Source: Sandaracinus sp964481145 (GTDB lineage Bacteria > Myxococcota_A > Polyangia > Polyangiales > Sandaracinaceae). Taken from it: a DNA stretch of 64,000 bases. Under the pieces are notes generated by a model. That model was given only the letters and a program-made list of their open reading frames with translations, ran no database searches and was not told the DNA's origin. Made by a program: the position numbers and the translations under genes. How positions within the stretch are numbered: the stretch's first letter is position 1; every line of letters begins with the position of its first letter. Of the stretch, positions 8,707 to 19,356 are shown piece after piece. The stretch spans positions 62,001-126,000 of the forward strand of contig CAYZTA010000002.1 of assembly GCA_964481145.1 (NCBI GenBank), read 5' to 3'.

Positions 8707-9342
8707 AGTCTTCATGAGCCGCTTTTCTTTGACTTCCAGTGCATCGACGAAGATTTTCACGTACTCGCCCGCGCTCGTGATCGAGAAAAACACGCTGATG
8801 TACAAGAGTGAGAGTCCGACATCGTGGAAGCTCACGCGAAAGGGCGGGACGATGAAAAAATTGATTTCATACGTTTGCCGAATGATCAGCATCAGAATGG
8901 CGAGCATCTGAAGGGCCGCCTTTTCCTTCCCGCCCTGCCCTGCCGCGATGGAAACGCCTTCACTCATGGCGATGACACGCAAGCTCGTGATCGAGAGCTC
9001 GCGCGCAAGGATGATGACCACAGCCCATACCGGGACGCGGCCCATTGCGGTCATGGCGACGAGCGACGCCATCACGAGAAGTTTGTCCGCGAGAGGATCG
9101 AGGAACTTCCCGACGACGCTGATGAGGTTCATTCGACGCGCCAGCCAGCCGTCGATGGCGTCGGTGATGGCGCTGATGAGAAAGACCATCGCCGCCCAGA
9201 AATTCCCTCGGGGCGTCCCATCGGCGATGAGCCACAGCACGACCGGTATCAAAACGATGCGGAGCATCGTCAGCAGATTCGGAAGATTCAACGCATCCTT
9301 CCGAATGCTCGTGCCTCGCTTTTTCGAGCCCTCTCGATTCAT
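8695..9342 (-). CDS. pgsA: CDP-diacylglycerol-glycerol-3-phosphate 3-phosphatidyltransferase
   Basis: A 215-residue inner-membrane enzyme that makes phosphatidylglycerophosphate from CDP-diacylglycerol, the first step to phosphatidylglycerol and cardiolipin. The CDP-alcohol phosphotransferase signature D-x2-DG-x2-AR-x8-G-x3-D-x3-D is intact (DAIDGWLARR, then GKFLDPLAD). Several membrane helices and the preceding NLPNLLTMLRI are typical of PgsA. I start at ATG 9342; a longer frame would run into the divergent gene at 9388. The gene is convergent with asnS. Assignment to PgsA rather than another family member (such as cardiolipin synthase-type or PssA) rests on overall similarity and length. 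Confidence 0.9.
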   Translation of the reverse strand: MNREGSKKRGTSIRKDALNLPNLLTMLRIVLIPVVLWLIADGTPRGNFWAAMVFLISAITDAIDGWLARRMNLISVVGKFLDPLADKLLVMASLVAMTAMGRVPVWAVVIILARELSITSLRVIAMSEGVSIAAGQGGKEKAALQMLAILMLIIRQTYEINFFIVPPFRVSFHDVGLSLLYISVFFSITSAGEYVKIFVDALEVKEKRLMKTEHQ

Positions 9343-9387
9343 GTTCTCGCGTCTCTCATAGCAGGTCGTTTGCCAAGCTGCCCACAC

Positions 9388-10374
9388 ATGCCAGAACGGC
9401 AAAAGATGGCCTCAGACCCTCCTCATGAACGCTTGGCGCAGCGAGTGCTCATGGGCACTGCTCTTGGCGTCCTCGTATTCGCGGGGCTTTCGCTCTACGG
9501 CGACGTACACTCCCTCTACGTTCACCTCGCAGCCTTCACGTGGACTGCTTTCGGGCTGGCTCTCATGCTGGCGAGTGCCAATTACGCGCTCCGATTTCTC
9601 CGGTGGCAACTGTACCTAAATGAAATCGGAGTGGAGGTCCCGAGAAAGACGAGCCTATGCGTCTTTCTCTCGGGTTTCGTGATGAGCGTGACCCCGGGCA
9701 AACTCGGTGAGGTGTGGAAATCGTTTTTGCTTTGGGAAATATACGGAATATCCGTCGCCAGGACGGCGCCGATCGTGATCGCAGAACGGGTGACCGACTT
9801 GCTCGCGCTCGTTCTCCTGACAGCACTCGGCTCGTTCTTCTTCGACGGGGGGGCGTGGATGGCCGCCGTGGGTGCGTGTGCCGCATTGGGTCTCATTTCG
9901 TTCATATCGATTCGCCCGCTCGGCGAGTTCGCTCTCCAAGCCATCGCGAAGATCCCCGGGGTCCGACGTTTCGTTCCACGGCTTCATGAGGCCTGGCAGT
10001 CCTTGGCGGTGTTGGTTCGTCCCTTGCCGCTCTTGTGGGCCACAGGGCTCGCGACGTTCTCTTGGGGGCTCGAATGCGTCGCCCTCTGGCTCATCGTCAA
10101 TGGCTTTCATGGAAGTTCCATCAACCTCGGCCCCGCATCCTTCACGTATGCGGCTTCGACCATCGCCGGTGCACTCGCGATGCTTCCTGGTGGCTTGGGC
10201 GTCACGGAAGCGGGGATGGCGGGATCACTCCAGCTCCTTGGCGAAGGAATCACCCCCACCATCGCGACCGGCGCCACTCTCCTCGTGCGGCTCGCGACCT
10301 TGTGGTGGGCTGTGGTCGTGGGCGCATTGGCGCTGTTTGTCTTGAGGAGATGGATGAAGCAAAGGCGCCGTTAA
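9388..10374 (+). CDS. YbhN/UPF0104-type integral membrane protein (lysylphosphatidylglycerol synthase TM domain)
   Basis: A 328-residue polytopic membrane protein. It matches the LPG_synthase_TM (UPF0104/YbhN) family: NYALRFLRWQLYL near the first helices, SVTPGKLGEVWKSFLL, VIAERVTDLLALVLL, and the late LPGGLGVTEAGMAG. Members include the flippase half of MprF and uncharacterised envelope lipid proteins; no aminoacyltransferase half is present. A role in moving or modifying lipid intermediates is inference. The start is ATG 9388 (or 9406), divergent from pgsA with only 45 bp between them, so co-regulation with phospholipid synthesis is possible. It ends 5 bp before the convergent lipoprotein gene. 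Confidence 0.85.
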   Translation: MPERQKMASDPPHERLAQRVLMGTALGVLVFAGLSLYGDVHSLYVHLAAFTWTAFGLALMLASANYALRFLRWQLYLNEIGVEVPRKTSLCVFLSGFVMSVTPGKLGEVWKSFLLWEIYGISVARTAPIVIAERVTDLLALVLLTALGSFFFDGGAWMAAVGACAALGLISFISIRPLGEFALQAIAKIPGVRRFVPRLHEAWQSLAVLVRPLPLLWATGLATFSWGLECVALWLIVNGFHGSSINLGPASFTYAASTIAGALAMLPGGLGVTEAGMAGSLQLLGEGITPTIATGATLLVRLATLWWAVVVGALALFVLRRWMKQRRR

Positions 10375-10379
10375 CCAAG

Positions 10380-11180
10380 CTACATCAGCTCTGTGGGGTC
10401 AGGGGGGCTCTCTGGCATACTCGGAGTCGGCATCGGCTCTCGAACGAGCTCAGCCGGCAATAGCCCTCTCAAATCACCCAGTACGATATCGTTTTCGTCG
10501 GCGTAAAACGGTTCACGTCCGTAAATCGAATACACGCGCACACGACCGAGAACCGGATCGTCCCGATCATCGAGCCGCAAGAGAGTCACATCTCTCACGA
10601 TCTCCATCGATTCGCGAATATCGAGGACCGACTCACGGAGTCTGCCGCCAGGAGCCAATCGGGCTCGGCGAATCCACATCGAAAGAAGCCCCATTCCAGG
10701 CCCGATGATCGCGCGAGGCATCGTTCCACGGAGCTTCCAATGCTCGAGCGCGCCCGTGACGGTTCGCTGCGTCAGTGCGACTCGTTCGGTGTCTCGCAAC
10801 TCGAAGCGACGGACTTCGAGTCGTTCCCCCGTTTCCCCTCCAGGCGAACGAATGCGTTTCCATGCTCGGAGAGGAAGTCCTGTCTGAGCGTCATACACCA
10901 CATCGAGATCGTTCGAAGACATCGCCCAATCTTGGCGCCCCCGAAATACCTCGACGCAATCCCGACGTCGAATCTCGAAATGCTCCACGATGGTTCGCTC
11001 GGGCATCACGGGCCCCGCACGCAGCGTACGAGACCCGATGAGCTCCCCCTCCGGCAACATATCGTGACCGCAACTCGGATATCCGCGATCCACCTCCGCA
11101 CTCGCACGTTCTCGAGGCGGTCGAACGCATCCCCACAAGACTGCGAGGATGCCACATGCGACGAATAACCTAGTGTTCAC
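10380..11180 (-). CDS. Hypothetical lipoprotein at the end of the respiratory operon
   Basis: A 266-residue protein. The start is the GTG at 11180, which overlaps the end of coxD by 11 bp and gives a lipoprotein signal with lipobox LWGC (residues ~13-20). I recognise no domain. The mature part is beta-rich and charged, with phrases such as DVVYDAQTGLPLRAWKR that suggest an outer-membrane-associated or periplasmic lipoprotein with internal repeats of acidic strands. It is the last gene of the act-cox operon, coupled to coxD, so a role in oxidase assembly or stability is possible but unsupported by family knowledge. Confidence 0.75.
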   Translation of the reverse strand: MNTRLFVACGILAVLWGCVRPPRERASAEVDRGYPSCGHDMLPEGELIGSRTLRAGPVMPERTIVEHFEIRRRDCVEVFRGRQDWAMSSNDLDVVYDAQTGLPLRAWKRIRSPGGETGERLEVRRFELRDTERVALTQRTVTGALEHWKLRGTMPRAIIGPGMGLLSMWIRRARLAPGGRLRESVLDIRESMEIVRDVTLLRLDDRDDPVLGRVRVYSIYGREPFYADENDIVLGDLRGLLPAELVREPMPTPSMPESPPDPTELM

Positions 11181-11673
11181 TACCTGCTTCCGCCGGAGCT
11201 TCGATTCCCAGCTCTGGTTCCTCACCTGGAAACACCCGATCGATTCCACCCGGCGCACGTTCGCCGGTCCCCGGCAACACATACACACCGTTGAAAGGAT
11301 CGACCGCCCCGCGGTGTTCCGTATCGTTCATCGTATAGGCGAGGAAGATCCCAACGAAGATGAGTGACCCAGCGAACACAAGGACATTGAAACGATTGTC
11401 ATCCTTGAGATGCATGAACCAAGTCGCGACGAAAGCCGCTTTGGTCGTCGCGATCAGCATGGCGAGCGCCAGATTGAATCCTCCCGAACCAGCAGGAGTC
11501 CCAGGCACGACAAAGCCGTCGATATCGATATACGATGTCGCGACCGTAATGACCGTAAGCGCAATGAGCGCGAGGAAAATCATCACATAGAAGCGCACAG
11601 GGTGCACATGAACGTGAACCGCACCCTCGTGATGCGGGTCCTCAGCGTCAGAAAAATCGCTCTTCATCATCAT
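11170..11673 (-). CDS. coxD: caa3-type cytochrome c oxidase subunit IV (CtaF/CoxD-like)
   Basis: A 167-residue membrane protein with three predicted helices at ~22-45, ~58-80 and ~88-110, preceded by a His-rich tail (HHEGAVHVHVHPVRFY). The helix with ATTKAAFVATWFMHLKDD is the hallmark of the prokaryotic cytochrome c oxidase subunit IV family (CtaF/COX4_pro). The C-terminal ~50 residues are a hydrophilic acidic and Pro-rich extension beyond the usual ~100-residue family length. Three consecutive ATG codons are possible starts (11673, 11670, 11667); GAGG sits 3-9 nt upstream, so the second or third may be used. The gene follows coxC with a 5-bp gap. Confidence 0.85.
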   Translation of the reverse strand: MMMKSDFSDAEDPHHEGAVHVHVHPVRFYVMIFLALIALTVITVATSYIDIDGFVVPGTPAGSGGFNLALAMLIATTKAAFVATWFMHLKDDNRFNVLVFAGSLIFVGIFLAYTMNDTEHRGAVDPFNGVYVLPGTGERAPGGIDRVFPGEEPELGIEAPAEAGSEH

Positions 11674-11678
11674 GCGCC

Positions 11679-12377
11679 TCAGATCAAATAGAGAAGCGGG
11701 AAAAGATAAATCCAGACCAAATCGACCAAGTGCCAATAGAGAGCAGCAAGGTCGACCGGAGTCCAAAAGTCTTTGGTGAACTCACCTTGGTTGTTCCTCC
11801 ACATGATCCAACCGAGCACCCCGATGCCGATCAGTACGTGAACGCCATGAAGACCGGTCAACATGAAGTAGAGACCGAAGAACACGTGGGTGTGAGCAGG
11901 GAAAAGCGGTTGTCCTGCTTCGATGTGAGGATGCCAATACACGCCAGGAAGAAGGCCGTGCTCAAACTTCGTCGAATACTCGAAGTACTTGATGACCAGG
12001 AACATGCACGCACACGCGATCGTGATCCCGAGCCATCGATTGACTTCGGCCTTCTTACCAAGCTGAGCCGAGCGTACAGCGAGGGCCGCTGTCAGCGAGC
12101 TGAACAGAAGAACGATGGTGTTGCCACCGCCCATGATCTTGTCGAGCTGTGCAGAGCCTGCGGCGAAGGCCGTCGGATATTGCGCACGAATGATGAAATA
12201 CGCGACGAAAAGGCCGCTAAAGAAGAGGATCTCCTGCGCGAGGAAAAGCCACATTCCGAGCTTTGCCGCCTCGAACTGCTGGACGGGCAAGTCGAAATGA
12301 TGCTGAAGCCACTTCGGACCATGATTGCCGTGCCCATGCACGGCTTCGGCATTGGCGCCGGTGCTCGAACTGGCCAT
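11679..12377 (-). CDS. coxC: Cytochrome c oxidase subunit III
   Basis: A 232-residue membrane protein of the heme-copper oxidase subunit III family. It binds no cofactor but stabilises subunit I. Visible family features are GMWLFLAQEILFFSGLF in the first helix, HTHVFFGLYFMLTGLHGVHV in the middle, and YWHLVDLVWIYLFPLLYL at the C-terminus. There are about five helices, matching the bacterial caa3 form. It sits 3 bp after coxA on the same strand, inside the long operon. Confidence 0.95.
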   Translation of the reverse strand: MASSSTGANAEAVHGHGNHGPKWLQHHFDLPVQQFEAAKLGMWLFLAQEILFFSGLFVAYFIIRAQYPTAFAAGSAQLDKIMGGGNTIVLLFSSLTAALAVRSAQLGKKAEVNRWLGITIACACMFLVIKYFEYSTKFEHGLLPGVYWHPHIEAGQPLFPAHTHVFFGLYFMLTGLHGVHVLIGIGVLGWIMWRNNQGEFTKDFWTPVDLAALYWHLVDLVWIYLFPLLYLI

Positions 12378-12380
12378 CGC

Positions 12381-14111
<1,731 letters not shown>

Positions 14112-14168
14112 TGTTGTCTCACCTAAAATGCTGCTTGAGGTCGCACCTACGGCGACGGGATTTCATGT

Positions 14169-15215
14169 TCAAAGCGTTTCGAGATACGCGATCATCGCGT
14201 CGAGTTGCTGCTCACTGAATCGAATGCTGGGCATCACGGGGTTGAAACCCTCGACGACCTGCGCGCGCGGTTCGAGAATGGACTCACGAACATAAGCCTC
14301 ATCAATGGTGATGGTTCCACCGCCCGTGAGTCGCTCTTGACGCCCAAAGAGACCATGAAGGCTGGGCCCTGCAAGCTGAGGTCCCTCCTGCCGCTGATGG
14401 CACGCAGGACATCCTTTGGTTGTAAAAAGCATCTCTCCCCATTCGACCTGCGTGCAGGGATGCGCGTCCGCGCCTTCACCGCACGTCGGCGGAGGGGGAT
14501 TCCTATACCACTCGTCGAAATCCTCGGGGCGTTGCACAAGAACCTGCGCATACATCGTGGCATGGCCCGCGTTGTCACCCCAGCTGCCGCCCGCGCCACA
14601 ATACTCGGCGCAAAAGACCTGGGTCCGGTACCACACACGATTTGCATCTGCGGTCGAGAGGTCCCCTTCAGGGATCACATCGCTTCGCTCGATCGCCTGA
14701 AACCAAAGCGAAGTGAACATCCCCGGGACGACATCGCGCTTGATCCGAAAGTCGGGGATGAAGAACGAATGAATCACGTCCGAAGAAGACATGACCAATC
14801 GAACGGGACGGCCCGCCGGCACGTGCAAGATGTTGTCCTCGGTCGTGCCATTCGGGTGCTCGAACTCCCACGCCCACTGTCGTGCACGCACTCGAACGTT
14901 GTACGAGTCATCAGGTGCCACCGCAGAAGCAATGTAGCTCTGGAATCCCCAATGGAACATCAGCGCCAGCACGATGAGAGGCGAAAACGTCCAAAAGAGT
15001 TCAAGGGTATTGGCGTGCCCCGTCGGCTCCGGCTTCACCCCCGGACGACGACGATAACGCCACATAAAAAAGACGGTCGTCACGATGATGCCGAAGAAGG
15101 CAACGACGCTCACCCAGAAGATGAAGTCGTAAATCCAATCGACCTCGGGCGCTAGAGTCGAGAGCTGCGGTGGCAGCTGCCATGTCGCGTGGGTGATGTA
15201 TTCCTGATCATCCAT
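14169..15215 (-). CDS. coxB: caa3-type cytochrome c oxidase subunit II with fused cytochrome c domain
   Basis: A 348-residue protein from ATG 15215. Two membrane helices lie at ~27-51 and ~72-98, followed by a periplasmic cupredoxin domain carrying the CuA site: His149, Cys202, Cys206, His218 and Met221. A C-terminal cytochrome c domain has CPACH (269-273) and a candidate axial Met in FNPVMPS, so the enzyme is of caa3 type. An oddity is that eleven residues separate Cys206 from His218 where three are usual, so the CuA loop carries an insertion (GGSWGDNA region). Two further cysteines (245 and 254) lie in the linker to the heme domain. It lies 5 bp after sco and upstream of coxA. Confidence 0.93.
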   Translation of the reverse strand: MDDQEYITHATWQLPPQLSTLAPEVDWIYDFIFWVSVVAFFGIIVTTVFFMWRYRRRPGVKPEPTGHANTLELFWTFSPLIVLALMFHWGFQSYIASAVAPDDSYNVRVRARQWAWEFEHPNGTTEDNILHVPAGRPVRLVMSSSDVIHSFFIPDFRIKRDVVPGMFTSLWFQAIERSDVIPEGDLSTADANRVWYRTQVFCAEYCGAGGSWGDNAGHATMYAQVLVQRPEDFDEWYRNPPPPTCGEGADAHPCTQVEWGEMLFTTKGCPACHQRQEGPQLAGPSLHGLFGRQERLTGGGTITIDEAYVRESILEPRAQVVEGFNPVMPSIRFSEQQLDAMIAYLETL

Positions 15216-15220
15216 CGGAA

Positions 15221-16156
15221 TCAAGTCTCCGTTGCGCGCTCCGACTCCAAACGTTCAGCGCCACTGATGTCTGGAGAGGGGCTTTGCATTCGCTTCGAGG
15301 TGCGCTTCCGCTCTCGTCGCCAAAAGGTAAAAAGCATTCCGCCAAGGACCACGACGGTGACCACACCGCCGAGACGCATGAGACGCCATGCCATGAGAAC
15401 GTACCGGCCATCGGCATGGTCCCAACGAAAACAATAAAGGAGGCTCGCTCGAATCAGTTGCTCGGAAGTCGGCAAATGCCGACCCTCACTGGCCTCCATC
15501 AACGCGATCCGAACGTCATTGAAGGGGAATTCGAGCCCATAGAGATATCGAGACACACGTCTCGACGGCTGAAGCACCGTGAACACACCCGGATGTGCGA
15601 ACTGCTGCGTGCGCTCGTCCCACTGATAACGATATCCAATGGCATCCGTCACCCGGCGAATTTCACTCTCGGTCCCGCCAATGAAATGCCAACCGTGTTC
15701 GGCTTCCTCACGACCATAACGACCCAACGTACGGGTGCGTGCCTCCGCGAGCACAGTCGGAGTGTCGCGCGGGTCGATGCTGAGGGTCACGACGTCATAT
15801 TCGATTCCCACAGTCCACGGTTGCTGCGCAAGCGATTCGGACATCCCTCGCAGAGCCATATCACAGAAGCTCGCACACTGATGGTAGACGAGCATCAGAA
15901 CGACCGGACGAACCCCATCGAAATAATCTCCGAATCGAACCTGCCGCCCTTCGTGATCGACGAACCTCGCGTCGGCTGGGATCGCAGTTTCGAAATCTTC
16001 CTCGATGCCCACCCCCGGAATCTCATCAGGCACCGTTCCAGGAGGAATATCAGGGCGAATCGGAGCGCTCGGACCCTGTGCACGCACGATCGCATGGCTC
16101 ATCCCAATCGGGATGAGCAGGAACGCCGCGGCAAAAAGGGTCATTGACTTACGCAT
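15221..16156 (-). CDS. sco: SCO1/SenC-family copper chaperone, membrane-anchored
   Basis: A 311-residue protein with a signal sequence (MTLFAAAFLLIPIGMSHA), a thioredoxin-fold SCO domain (~60-235), and a C-terminal membrane helix at ~265-285 (RLGGVVTVVVLGGMLFTFW). The copper site C-x3-C is present in HQCASFCDM, and the distal His is in QQFAHPGVF. SCO proteins deliver copper to CuA of subunit II, and its place directly before coxB fits this. A C-terminal anchor besides the signal peptide is less common, but known in myxobacterial forms. The start is ATG 16156; ATG 16144 is also possible. Confidence 0.9.
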   Translation of the reverse strand: MRKSMTLFAAAFLLIPIGMSHAIVRAQGPSAPIRPDIPPGTVPDEIPGVGIEEDFETAIPADARFVDHEGRQVRFGDYFDGVRPVVLMLVYHQCASFCDMALRGMSESLAQQPWTVGIEYDVVTLSIDPRDTPTVLAEARTRTLGRYGREEAEHGWHFIGGTESEIRRVTDAIGYRYQWDERTQQFAHPGVFTVLQPSRRVSRYLYGLEFPFNDVRIALMEASEGRHLPTSEQLIRASLLYCFRWDHADGRYVLMAWRLMRLGGVVTVVVLGGMLFTFWRRERKRTSKRMQSPSPDISGAERLESERATET

Positions 16157-16203
16157 GGCCTACGGAGCGGACACTGGGCTCGCTTTGATTCTCGGTGAAG
16201 GGG

Positions 16204-16728
16204 TTAAGGCGCTGAAGGCGCCTGTGCCGGCACAGCTTCCTCTTCCACAGGAGCCGAGTCACCTTGTGGCGCAGCCTCGGCGTCCGTGGGTGCTGAGTCC
16301 GTGGGTGCTGCAGCTTCGGGAGTTGCTTCTTCGGGAGCCGAGGCGGCCGCCCGGTGAGGCAACTGATTCCAACCTTCGAGCGGCCCCTGATCATCGGAGG
16401 CCATGGGGCGAATCAGCGGGAATGCTTGACGGTTCTGTCGCGCGAAGTCTGCCATCGCACGTTGGATTGGCATTCGTCCTCGTTCGAGGGCGTTCGTCTG
16501 CCCCTCTCGGTAGAGCGCGAGCGTCTCACTCGTCCAACTCCTCTCGGCGTTCGAACGACGAGTCTCTCGACGGCTGATGTCCATATAAGAATCGAACAGG
16601 AAGCCAAGCGCGACGAGCGCGATGACTGACATCACCGTATAGGCGAAAATCACACGGTTACGCGGCGGAGTATCGTCCGGCCGCGGGACAGCGACCGTCC
16701 GAGCCGACTCAGTTTCCGGATGAGCCAT
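16204..16728 (-). CDS. Small membrane-anchored hypothetical protein of the ACIII/caa3 operon
   Basis: A 174-residue protein with one membrane helix (~25-45, VIFAYTVMSVIALVALGFLF). A periplasmic helical domain follows, containing ERGRMPIQRAMADFARQNR. The last ~50 residues are a low-complexity Ala/Pro/Glu tail. I recognise no family. Proteins of this size and topology lie between actF and sco in related operons, so it may be an accessory subunit linking the two complexes (inference). It starts at ATG 16728, 1 bp after the actF stop. Confidence 0.75.
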   Translation of the reverse strand: MAHPETESARTVAVPRPDDTPPRNRVIFAYTVMSVIALVALGFLFDSYMDISRRETRRSNAERSWTSETLALYREGQTNALERGRMPIQRAMADFARQNRQAFPLIRPMASDDQGPLEGWNQLPHRAAASAPEEATPEAAAPTDSAPTDAEAAPQGDSAPVEEEAVPAQAPSAP

Positions 16729-16729
16729 C

Positions 16730-18103
16730 TCAGTGTACCTCGAGGTGAATCGCGCGATTGAGTCGCGGGTCTCCAATAGGGACGAGTGGGTAACGCCCCA
16801 TCATGAAGAAGACAAACGTGAGATAGATCCCGCCCACCGCAAAGAGCGCGGCGAGGTCGATCCAGTGCACGGTGAGCTCACCAGGGCTCACATACGGCAT
16901 CACGAGCCAAAACACTTCGGTCACATGCATGACCAAGAGCCATGCTGCACCGAATGCCAAGATAGGCAGACGCCGCTTCACGTTGCGCGACATAAGGAGA
17001 AGGAATGGCAGGACGAAGTGTGCGATGACCATGAACAGCGAGAATGTACGCCAACCGCCCGCCCAACGAAGATGGTAATAGGTCGTCTCTTCAGGAATCG
17101 ATGCGTACCAAATCAGCATGAACTGCGAGAAGCTGATGTACGCCCAAAACACGAGGAAACCGAAGAGCAACTTACCGAGGTCGTGGAAATGTTCGACGGT
17201 GACAGCTTCACCAAACACTCCCGCAGACTTCAAACCAAACATGAGAAGAACGACCATCGCAAGGCTCGCGACCGCGCTGACCGCGAAGTACTGCACGCCG
17301 AAGATTGTCGAAAACCACGTTGGCTCGAGTGACATCATCCAGTCGAATGCAGCGAACGTGAGCGTGATGGCGAAAGCAAATGTCGCAATCGGCGAAAGCG
17401 ACTGCATTCGACGGGTGAGCCCGAGATCGCGTGTGGTGTCCTGCTTGGTCGACGAGGTGAAGAAAAACCACGCAAGCACGACCCAGACTGCGCAATAAAA
17501 CACAGCGCGGATCAGGAAGGACGGCAAGTTGAGATAAGCCAGCTTGCTCTTGATGACTTCCGCGTGGGCTGCGTGTTGCGGGGTGTGGTGCGCATCATGC
17601 CCTTCTCCATGGACTTCGGAACCATGGGCCTCAGAACCATGGACCTGCGCCCTGGCCACCGATGCTCCAATGAGGTGCTCCTCCGACGCGTGGGCATCGT
17701 GCGATTCTTCTTGCTGTGATTCTCTCCAACTCTCCATCCATGGATAAAGCTCATCCATTTGGAAGAGAATCGGGGTTACGAGCAGAGCCAGGACAGGCAA
17801 CCCTGACATCAGGAGTTCCGGAATCCGGCGAATCGAAATGCTCCATCCAGCCCCAGAAAGGTGTTGCCAGAGGACGAAGAAAAGAGCGCCGAGGCCGATC
17901 GCAAGGAACGACATCAACCCAAACAACCATGAAAATGCGAAGCGGTGAGGGTCGCTATTCCATCCGACCAAACACCCAACCACACCGAGTCCACCCAGGG
18001 CTGCGCTCAATTTCCAAGCGCTGGCCCATCCGCCTTCACGCGGCAGCCGGTACGTCGGACTCGACTTGCTCTCGGCGGTCTTCTTCTTTTTTTCGGCGCT
18101 CAT
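16730..18103 (-). CDS. actF: Alternative complex III subunit ActF (membrane quinol-oxidoreductase subunit)
   Basis: A 457-residue polytopic protein of about ten helices. ActF is one of the two large membrane subunits of alternative complex III, related to NrfD/ActC, and contributes to quinol oxidation and possibly proton transfer. Typical segments are FAAFDWMMSLEPTWFSTIFG, FLVFWAYISFSQFMLIWYA and YYHLRWAGGWR. An insertion of ~50 residues between helices is His-rich (HGEGHDAHHTPQHAAHAE), facing the aqueous side. The N-terminus is Lys-rich (MSAEKKKKTAESKSS). Its ATG overlaps the actE stop (ATGA). Confidence 0.93.
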   Translation of the reverse strand: MSAEKKKKTAESKSSPTYRLPREGGWASAWKLSAALGGLGVVGCLVGWNSDPHRFAFSWLFGLMSFLAIGLGALFFVLWQHLSGAGWSISIRRIPELLMSGLPVLALLVTPILFQMDELYPWMESWRESQQEESHDAHASEEHLIGASVARAQVHGSEAHGSEVHGEGHDAHHTPQHAAHAEVIKSKLAYLNLPSFLIRAVFYCAVWVVLAWFFFTSSTKQDTTRDLGLTRRMQSLSPIATFAFAITLTFAAFDWMMSLEPTWFSTIFGVQYFAVSAVASLAMVVLLMFGLKSAGVFGEAVTVEHFHDLGKLLFGFLVFWAYISFSQFMLIWYASIPEETTYYHLRWAGGWRTFSLFMVIAHFVLPFLLLMSRNVKRRLPILAFGAAWLLVMHVTEVFWLVMPYVSPGELTVHWIDLAALFAVGGIYLTFVFFMMGRYPLVPIGDPRLNRAIHLEVH

Positions 18104-18774
18104 CGAGTCGCCTCCCGTGGCATTTGCTCTTCTCGAGGTGAAAGCGATGCCGTGCGTCCGTCCGCTTGACTCAGCTGGAGCGCACGTACGTAAGCGACGA
18201 TGGCCCAGCGGTCCGCCACAGGCATCTGTGCCCGATACGCAGGCATCGTGCGGATTCCGTTTGCAATCGTTGCATAGATTTGACCGTCTGGAGCATGACG
18301 AAGGCGGTCATCGTGGAGATTCGCGGCTGCGAACGTGTTGCCAATCGACTCGGCGCGACGAGCGATCATGCCGTCCCCGTTGCCGGTATATGCATGACAA
18401 GGACTGCAATAAATGTTGTAACGGCCATGGCCGCGCTCGAGCAGTGATTGCATACCGCCCGCTTGCTGCACCACGGACGTCGGAATCGTCATCACGTAGG
18501 CTCCACTCTCGTCGATGCCTTCAGCGATCGCTGAGTCGAGCACCATTTCCTGTGGGACCGTCCCTTCGACCGGAGGACGCATGGTGCGTCCATCCTCGAA
18601 GTAGCGGGACGCCTCTTGTGCATCATAGCGAGGCATCTCGTGCATTCCTCGAAACGGAATGATCGGCGGCTCTTCCGAGGTCTGCCCACGGCAGCCGACC
18701 AGAAGCGACACGCCGATGAGACAAACGACGAATACCTGCCGGCGTGCAGGAATCTTCACGGCCGAACGGGTCAC
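18100..18774 (-). CDS. actE: Alternative complex III subunit ActE (monoheme cytochrome c lipoprotein)
   Basis: A 224-residue lipoprotein; the signal ends in lipobox LVGC. One heme c site, CSPCH, lies in YNIYCSPCHAYTGNGDG, and the axial Met is likely in GIRTMPAY. ActE is the monoheme cytochrome of alternative complex III and passes electrons onward from ActA. The predicted start is GTG 18774, overlapping the actD stop (GTGA). The C-terminal end overlaps actF. Confidence 0.93.
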   Translation of the reverse strand: MTRSAVKIPARRQVFVVCLIGVSLLVGCRGQTSEEPPIIPFRGMHEMPRYDAQEASRYFEDGRTMRPPVEGTVPQEMVLDSAIAEGIDESGAYVMTIPTSVVQQAGGMQSLLERGHGRYNIYCSPCHAYTGNGDGMIARRAESIGNTFAAANLHDDRLRHAPDGQIYATIANGIRTMPAYRAQMPVADRWAIVAYVRALQLSQADGRTASLSPREEQMPREATR

Positions 18775-19355
18775 GACTCCTCCTGAATGAGCTCGAGATG
18801 CGTCGCACCCACGGACTCGAGCAACTCGCGGGTGTCTTCGAGGTCGAACTTCTCATCGGCGGCTTCGACCGAGATGAAGAAGCGGTCGTCGGAAGCTCGT
18901 GAAAACCGATCTGAATAGAAAACAGGATGATGATGTCGTGGGAGCTGATTGAGCCCAAACATGCCGAACACAGCCCCGAACGCACTGAGCAAAATCGTCA
19001 GCTCGAACATCACCGGGATCATGGATGGGAAAGCATCCGGTGGTTTGCCACCGATCACGAGCGGATAGTCAATGCCATTCGTCCAAAAAATCAGGAAGAA
19101 CGCGGCTGTACATCCCGTCAATCCACAGAGGAATACAATCCATCCGAGTTTCGAATCGGGAAGGCCCATCGCGCGATCCATTCCGTGGACAGGGAAAGGC
19201 GTATGCACATCCCAGCGCTTGTAACCAGCATCCCGCACCTTCTCAGCAGCCTTCATGACCTTGCCGGGAGTTTCGAACTCAGCGAGATAGATCAGCGGAC
19301 GCTTCTGCGTCACGCGCTTCACAGGGCGATGTTCGTCGTCGTGGTCGGATGCCAT
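18771..19355 (-). CDS. actD: Alternative complex III subunit ActD (DUF3341)
   Basis: A 194-residue protein with two membrane helices (~70-92 and ~108-130) between soluble ends. It matches the DUF3341 family: the N-terminal LAEFETPGKVMKAAEKVRDAG, then WDVHTPFPVHGMDRAMG, and the FSRASDDRFFISVEA stretch. ActD is a structural subunit of the complex, without cofactor. The stop of actC lies 1 bp before the ATG, so it is co-translated. Confidence 0.94.
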   Translation of the reverse strand: MASDHDDEHRPVKRVTQKRPLIYLAEFETPGKVMKAAEKVRDAGYKRWDVHTPFPVHGMDRAMGLPDSKLGWIVFLCGLTGCTAAFFLIFWTNGIDYPLVIGGKPPDAFPSMIPVMFELTILLSAFGAVFGMFGLNQLPRHHHPVFYSDRFSRASDDRFFISVEAADEKFDLEDTRELLESVGATHLELIQEES

Positions 19356-19356
19356 C

